From the NCBI RefSeq assembly GCF_001693515.2, contig NZ_CP042968.1, forward strand, positions 2,914,001-2,978,000: DNA of 64,000 bases, read 5' to 3'. The notes under the pieces are model-generated. The model saw only the letters and a program-made list of their open reading frames with translations, was not told the DNA's origin and did no database searches. Each line of letters opens with the position of its first letter. Position 1 is the first letter of the stretch. The stretch is from Bradyrhizobium paxllaeri. Lineage in GTDB: Bacteria > Pseudomonadota > Alphaproteobacteria > Rhizobiales > Xanthobacteraceae. Positions 60,394 through 64,000 of this stretch are shown piece by piece. The translations under genes were made by a program, and so were the position numbers.

Positions 60394-61104
60394 ATGTCCA
60401 ATGCAGACAAACCACTGATAGTCACGACGCGATGGTGGTGGATTCGCCACGCGCCGGTTCGCGAAGATAACGGCTGCATTTACGGACAGAAGGATCTCGG
60501 CTGCGACACCAGCGACCGCGTCGTGTTCGAGGCGGTCGGAAAAATCCTGCCACGCAACGCGGTCTGGTATGCAAGCAATCTGAAGCGTACGCACCAGACT
60601 GCCGATGCGATCTGGGCCGCGGGCTTTCCGAGGCCTTTGCAAATGCCGCACGTCAATGCGTTCGCCGAACAGCATCTCGGTGAATGGCAGGGCCTCAATC
60701 GTAAGGCGTTCCTCGCCAGCCGCGCTGTCGGCCGTAACTGGTTCGCGGACATCGACGAGGTTCCACCCGGCGGCGAGAGTTTTATGAACCTCTATGACCG
60801 TGCCTGCGGCGCGATCGAACGCATCAATGCCGAACAGGCGGGCAGGGACATCGTCGTCGTCGCGCATGGCGGCACGATCAGGGCCGCGGTCGGGTTTGCG
60901 CTTGGCGGTCAGCCGGAGAAAGGTCTCGCCTTCGATATCGACAATTGCTCGGTGACGCGGCTCGACCATCTCTCAGGCGCCAATTACACCGGCTGGCGGC
61001 TGCCGATGGTCAACCAGCAGCCCTGGATCGCGGACGCTTCGCATAACGCGATGCATCAGCCGGCCGGGCCGGAGATCGAGCCGCCGGTGACGAAACTCGC
61101 CTGA
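60394..61104 (+). CDS. histidine phosphatase (phosphoglycerate-mutase superfamily)
   Basis: 236 aa. Phospho-His in TRWWWIRHAPVREDNGCIYG (RHAP motif, His about 18), LKRTHQTADAIWAA, HLGEWQGLNRK (Glu acid), second His in IVVVAHGGTIRAAVGFALGG. Architecture fits CobC/PhoE-like phosphatases, probably on a small phosphoester. Alone on its strand before an SDR gene. Confidence 0.88.
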   Translation: MSNADKPLIVTTRWWWIRHAPVREDNGCIYGQKDLGCDTSDRVVFEAVGKILPRNAVWYASNLKRTHQTADAIWAAGFPRPLQMPHVNAFAEQHLGEWQGLNRKAFLASRAVGRNWFADIDEVPPGGESFMNLYDRACGAIERINAEQAGRDIVVVAHGGTIRAAVGFALGGQPEKGLAFDIDNCSVTRLDHLSGANYTGWRLPMVNQQPWIADASHNAMHQPAGPEIEPPVTKLA

Positions 61105-61192
61105 TGCTCGGTTGTCGAAAACTGCAAACGCTGCTTAGTTCGAATTCAAGATGAAGCCGGCATCGCGCCGGATCAACATTCGGGAGAGAGAC

Positions 61193-61960
61193 ATGAGCTT
61201 GTTCGATATGACCGGGAAAGTCGCCGTCATCACCGGCTCCACGCGCGGCATCGGCCGTGCCATCGCCGAGCGAATGGCGGAGCACGGCGCCAAGGTCGTG
61301 ATCTCCTCGCGCAAGCAGGACGTCTGCGACCAGGTCGCCAAGGAGGTCAACGAGAAGTTCGGCAAGGGGACCGCGGTCGCGATTGCCGCGAACATCTCGA
61401 ACAAGGAAAATTTGCAGAACCTCGTCGACGAGTCCAACCGCGCCTTCGGCAAGATCGACGTCCTGGTCTGCAACGCCGCGTCCAATCCCTATTACGGCCC
61501 GCTTGGCGGCATTTCCGACGATCAGTTCCGAAAAATCCTCGACAATAACATCGTCGCCAATAACTGGCTGATCAACATGGTGGTGCCGCAGATGATCGAG
61601 CGCAAGGACGGCTCGATCGTGATCGTGTCCTCGATCGGCGGCCTCAAGGGCTCGACCGTGCTCGGCGCCTACGCGATCTCGAAAGCCGCCGACATGCAGC
61701 TCGCGCGCAATCTCGCCTGTGAATACGGCAAGCACAATATCCGCGTGAACTGCATCGCGCCTGGTTTGATCAAGACCGATTTTGCGAAAGCGCTGTGGGA
61801 CAATCCGGAGACGCTGAAGGCCTCCACCGCGCGCTCGCCGCTGTTGCGCATCGGCGTGCCCGACGAAATCGCGGGCGCCGCGGTGCTGATGGGATCGAAG
61901 GCCGGCGACTTCATGACCGGGCAGACCATCGTGATCGACGGCGGGGCTACGATCAGTTGA
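61193..61960 (+). CDS. short-chain dehydrogenase/reductase (DHRS4-like)
   Basis: 255 aa from ATG 61193 (MSLFDMTGKVAVITGSTRGI) with CGGGAGAGAGAC upstream. TGSTRGIGRAIAERM, with ISSRKQDVCDQVAKEV pointing to NADP; NAASNPYYGP; catalytic Ser in IVSSIGGLKG and YAISKAA (Tyr about 160, Lys about 164); NCIAPGLIKTDFAKALWDNP and GQTIVIDGGATIS. Probably a carbonyl or 3-oxoacyl reductase. Confidence 0.9.
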   Translation: MSLFDMTGKVAVITGSTRGIGRAIAERMAEHGAKVVISSRKQDVCDQVAKEVNEKFGKGTAVAIAANISNKENLQNLVDESNRAFGKIDVLVCNAASNPYYGPLGGISDDQFRKILDNNIVANNWLINMVVPQMIERKDGSIVIVSSIGGLKGSTVLGAYAISKAADMQLARNLACEYGKHNIRVNCIAPGLIKTDFAKALWDNPETLKASTARSPLLRIGVPDEIAGAAVLMGSKAGDFMTGQTIVIDGGATIS

Positions 61961-62022
61961 TCGGAGCTAGATCTGCGGACTCCCACTGGTGTCATCACCC
62001 GCGGCGACTGTGAATGATCGAG

Positions 62023-62062
62023 AATTCCGGGAGTACTGGATCCCCGCCTTCGCGGGGATGAC
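62023..62062. repeat. hairpin-type interspersed repeat between convergent genes
   Basis: ATCCCCGC-CTTC-GCGGGGAT (62040-62059) is a perfect 8-bp stem, preceded by ATTCCGGGAGTACTGG. Matches a short repeat common in Bradyrhizobium-like genomes (recollection). No T-tract on either side, so a terminator role is uncertain. Confidence 0.6.
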
Positions 62063-62077
62063 AGGTGTGGGTGGGGC

Positions 62078-63304
62078 TTAATCCACCGCCGCGTAAACCA
62101 GATCCCGTAGCAGGTTGCGGATATATTCGCGCTGGCCGGGGCCCTGCATCATGAACACCGTGAACAGGTCTTCCGCAGGGTCGATGAAGAAGAACGTGCC
62201 GGCCATGCCGCTCCAGAAGAACTGGCCGAGCGAGCCCGGGAACGGCGCAATGCCCCGGTGCGTACGGACCGCGAAGCCGAGGCCGAAACCATGGCCGGGC
62301 GGCATCAGGGGCGAGTCGACCTTCACGCCGGCGGTGAGGTGATCCGACGCCATCAGCTCCAGCGTCTTGCGGCCGATGATCCTGTTGCCATCGAGCGAGC
62401 CGCCATTGAGCAGCATCTGGCAGAACCGCGCATAATCCATCGTGGTCGAGACCAGTCCGCCGCCGCCGGATTCCATCGCCGGCTTCTCCAGCATGTTGAA
62501 GAGCTGCACCTTGTCACCGCTCCAGGGATCGGTCGCAAACGGCTCGGCGAGGCGGCCGGCATTCGCTTCCGGCGTATGGAACGCGGTCTCCGCCATCTGC
62601 AGTGGCGCCAGAATGCGTTCGGTGAGAAACGCGCCGAGCGACTTGCCGGAGACGACTTCGATGATGCGGCCGAGCACGTCGGTCGAGCGGCTGTAATTCC
62701 ATTCCGCGCCCGGCTGGCAGATCAGCGGCATGCCGGCGATCATGGTCGCGTGCTCGGCATTGGTGATCTTGCGGCTGCGCAGCCGCGATTGCTGGTAGAG
62801 CTGCTGCACCAGGCCGTTGCCGGTGTGGTCGTAGGTCAGGCCTGAAGTGTGCCGCAGCAGGTCCTGTACCGTCATCTGCCGCTTCACCGGCACGAGGTCG
62901 AGCTTGCCGTTGTTCTCGACGCCGACCTTCTGTCCTGCAAACTCCGGAATGAACTTGGCGACGGGATCACCGAGGATGAAGTGGCCGTCCTCGACCAGCA
63001 TCATGATGCCGACCGAGACGATCGGCTTGGTCATCGAGAAGATGCGGAAGATGCTGTCATGGGCCATCGGCGTACTGGCCGTCGGGCTCTGCCGCCCGAT
63101 CGCGTCGAACCAGCCGACCTGGCCGCGCCGCGCCACCATGACCGTGGCGCCGGGCAGAGTGCCCTTGTCGACCTCGCGCTTGAAGGCATCCGACATCCGC
63201 TGCAACCGCGCCGTCGACAGCCCGATCGTTTCCGGCTTGGCATCGGGAAGAGAGGGGGTCTGGAGGGCGGGGGTCTGCCGGGCGGTGGCGGTCTGCGCGT
63301 TCAT
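62078..63304 (-). CDS. serine hydrolase, class C beta-lactamase fold
   Basis: 408 aa from ATG 63304 (MNAQTATARQTPALQTPSLP) with GGGAGAGAC upstream. SxxK motif in FRIFSMTKPIVSVGIMMLVE (Ser about 99), the Tyr motif as WNYSRSTDVLGR (YSR, about 210), and a C-terminal GHGFGLGFAV region. Belongs to the EstB/penicillin-binding-like esterases rather than true beta-lactamases. No signal peptide visible, so probably a cytosolic esterase. Confidence 0.88.
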   Translation of the reverse strand: MNAQTATARQTPALQTPSLPDAKPETIGLSTARLQRMSDAFKREVDKGTLPGATVMVARRGQVGWFDAIGRQSPTASTPMAHDSIFRIFSMTKPIVSVGIMMLVEDGHFILGDPVAKFIPEFAGQKVGVENNGKLDLVPVKRQMTVQDLLRHTSGLTYDHTGNGLVQQLYQQSRLRSRKITNAEHATMIAGMPLICQPGAEWNYSRSTDVLGRIIEVVSGKSLGAFLTERILAPLQMAETAFHTPEANAGRLAEPFATDPWSGDKVQLFNMLEKPAMESGGGGLVSTTMDYARFCQMLLNGGSLDGNRIIGRKTLELMASDHLTAGVKVDSPLMPPGHGFGLGFAVRTHRGIAPFPGSLGQFFWSGMAGTFFFIDPAEDLFTVFMMQGPGQREYIRNLLRDLVYAAVD

Positions 63305-63454
63305 GGTCTCTCCCGTTGCGCTTGTTGTTTGTAAGAGACCAAGTCTGAAGCAGAAGGCGTGCTTTGGGTAGGGCGGAAAGCCGCTTCGCCCTTGCATTCG
63401 GGGCATGCCCTATGCTTGAAACAGCGCGAACCGACGCACGCGCCGGTTCCCTGC

Positions 63455-63530
63455 AGGAGTGTAGCTCAATTGGTAGAGCACCGGTCTCCAAAACCGGGGG
63501 TCGCAGGTTCGAGCCCTGCCACTCCTGCCA
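63455..63530 (+). tRNA. tRNA-Trp(CCA), resident copy
   Basis: Acceptor AGGAGTG/CACTCCT, D-stem GCTC/GAGC, anticodon stem CCGGT/ACCGG with loop CTCCAAA (anticodon 63488-63490), T-arm GCAGG-TTCGAGC-CCTGC, G73, CCA. Standard alphaproteobacterial tRNA-Trp; in rhizobia it is usually followed by secE-nusG, which may begin just beyond the window. Confidence 0.96.
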
Positions 63531-63584
63531 GCTAAATCCAGCCAAATCAAAGACTTGACCGAAGCCCCGGCGGCAACCCCGGAA

Positions 63585-63770
63585 CTAGCTGAAGAATGCG
63601 GTGAGGACCGCGAGGTCCGATCGCGCCGGAGCTTCCCCTCGCAGATCGGCATCGATCACCCGCCGGCACGCATCCACCGTGAAGGTATCGCCGAGGTCGT
63701 TTGCCGCGTCGAGAACGGTCCAGGCCGTCTCGCCCGCGGGCCTTTCCAGGTCTTGGCCTAACAATGCCAT
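63585..63770 (-). CDS. hypothetical protein, 61 aa
   Basis: From ATG 63770 (MALLGQDLERPAGETAWTVL), preceded by GGGCGAG. Continues DAANDLGDTFTVDACRRVID and ADLRGEAPARSDLAVLTAFF. Soluble, acidic, with no recognised domain; composition is that of a real protein. The remaining 230 bp to the window end show no gene I can support. Confidence 0.5.
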   Translation of the reverse strand: MALLGQDLERPAGETAWTVLDAANDLGDTFTVDACRRVIDADLRGEAPARSDLAVLTAFFS

Positions 63771-64000
63771 GGTTATCTCGCCCCTGTGGAGCATCCAGAC
63801 TAGCCGAGAGCTTTTAAAATCCGGATCGCGGCCCAACGAGCATTTGAGGCAAAGGCGGCACCGGGGGTTAACCAACGGCATTCGGTCTGTTTTCCCGACC
63901 GGCTGACACCCCGCGGCACCCCGTACCTTGACCTTTTGCCCGGCCGGCAGTAGATACCCGCCACCTGCTGCCGGCCCGCTAGACGCGGATATCCGGCGCG

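Noticed and set aside
62078..63304. Beta-lactamase resistance gene
   Set aside because: SxxK and Tyr motifs fit the EstB-like esterase group; no signal peptide and no resistance context.

Overview
The window looks like chromosome from a high-GC alphaproteobacterium of the Bradyrhizobium type. Evidence: a GTTC-N7-GTTC LexA box before dinB, a candidate CtrA box before a PdhS/DivJ-type kinase, a tRNA-His without G-1 and with A73, several families of interspersed palindromes of the kind common in that group, and many uptake and aromatic-catabolism genes. Product calls come from reading motifs; no database was searched.

Layout. 1-402 is the 3' part of an HNH endonuclease gene. A perfect 12-bp hairpin starts on its stop codon, and three bases later begins a dense array of 22 tRNA genes (436-2735), all with encoded CCA and mostly 3-10 nt apart. 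Both tRNA-Gln genes carry palindromic repeats inside the D-loop, and there are truncated tRNA-like pieces. The array tRNA-Trp is very different from the resident tRNA-Trp at 63455, so the array looks imported. It is followed on the minus strand by SOS-controlled dinB.

4323-27608 is a catabolic island: TetR plus isochorismatase-like hydrolase, a 4-HPA-hydroxylase/AbfD-superfamily flavoprotein, Old Yellow Enzyme, two orphan Bug/TctC binding proteins, LysR, P450 plus ferredoxin, cupin, zinc alcohol dehydrogenase, GntR, glutaryl-CoA dehydrogenase-like enzyme, extradiol dioxygenase, alpha/beta hydrolase, Ldh2-type dehydrogenase, MhpA-like hydroxylase, FAH-family enzyme and a complete Liv-type ABC transporter. 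Hydroxylase, extradiol dioxygenase, hydrolase and FAH enzyme together suggest a meta-cleavage route; the substrate is not visible. A TTTCGAAA palindrome recurs before five of its transcription units, one being the gntR gene itself.

27738 is dusA. 28826-33761 holds a gamma-resorcylate (2,6-dihydroxybenzoate) type cluster: MarR, flavin reductase, resorcinol-hydroxylase-like oxygenase, decarboxylase, aromatic-acid MFS carrier, without the ring-cleavage genes. 33799-40157 has small envelope proteins, an aspartic protease, a DUF1289 protein, the histidine kinase, a beta-hydroxyacid dehydrogenase, a VOC protein and an Mrp/ApbC ATPase. 40343-44908 is a TRAP transporter with two tandem Tat-exported binding proteins converging on one dctQM pair. 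45290-63770 is mixed housekeeping and fatty-acid metabolism (moaA, gph, rpiA, gor, hydroxybutyryl-CoA dehydrogenase, acyl-CoA dehydrogenase plus APH-fold kinase, SDRs, beta-lactamase-fold hydrolase), interrupted by palindromic repeats, ending at tRNA-Trp.
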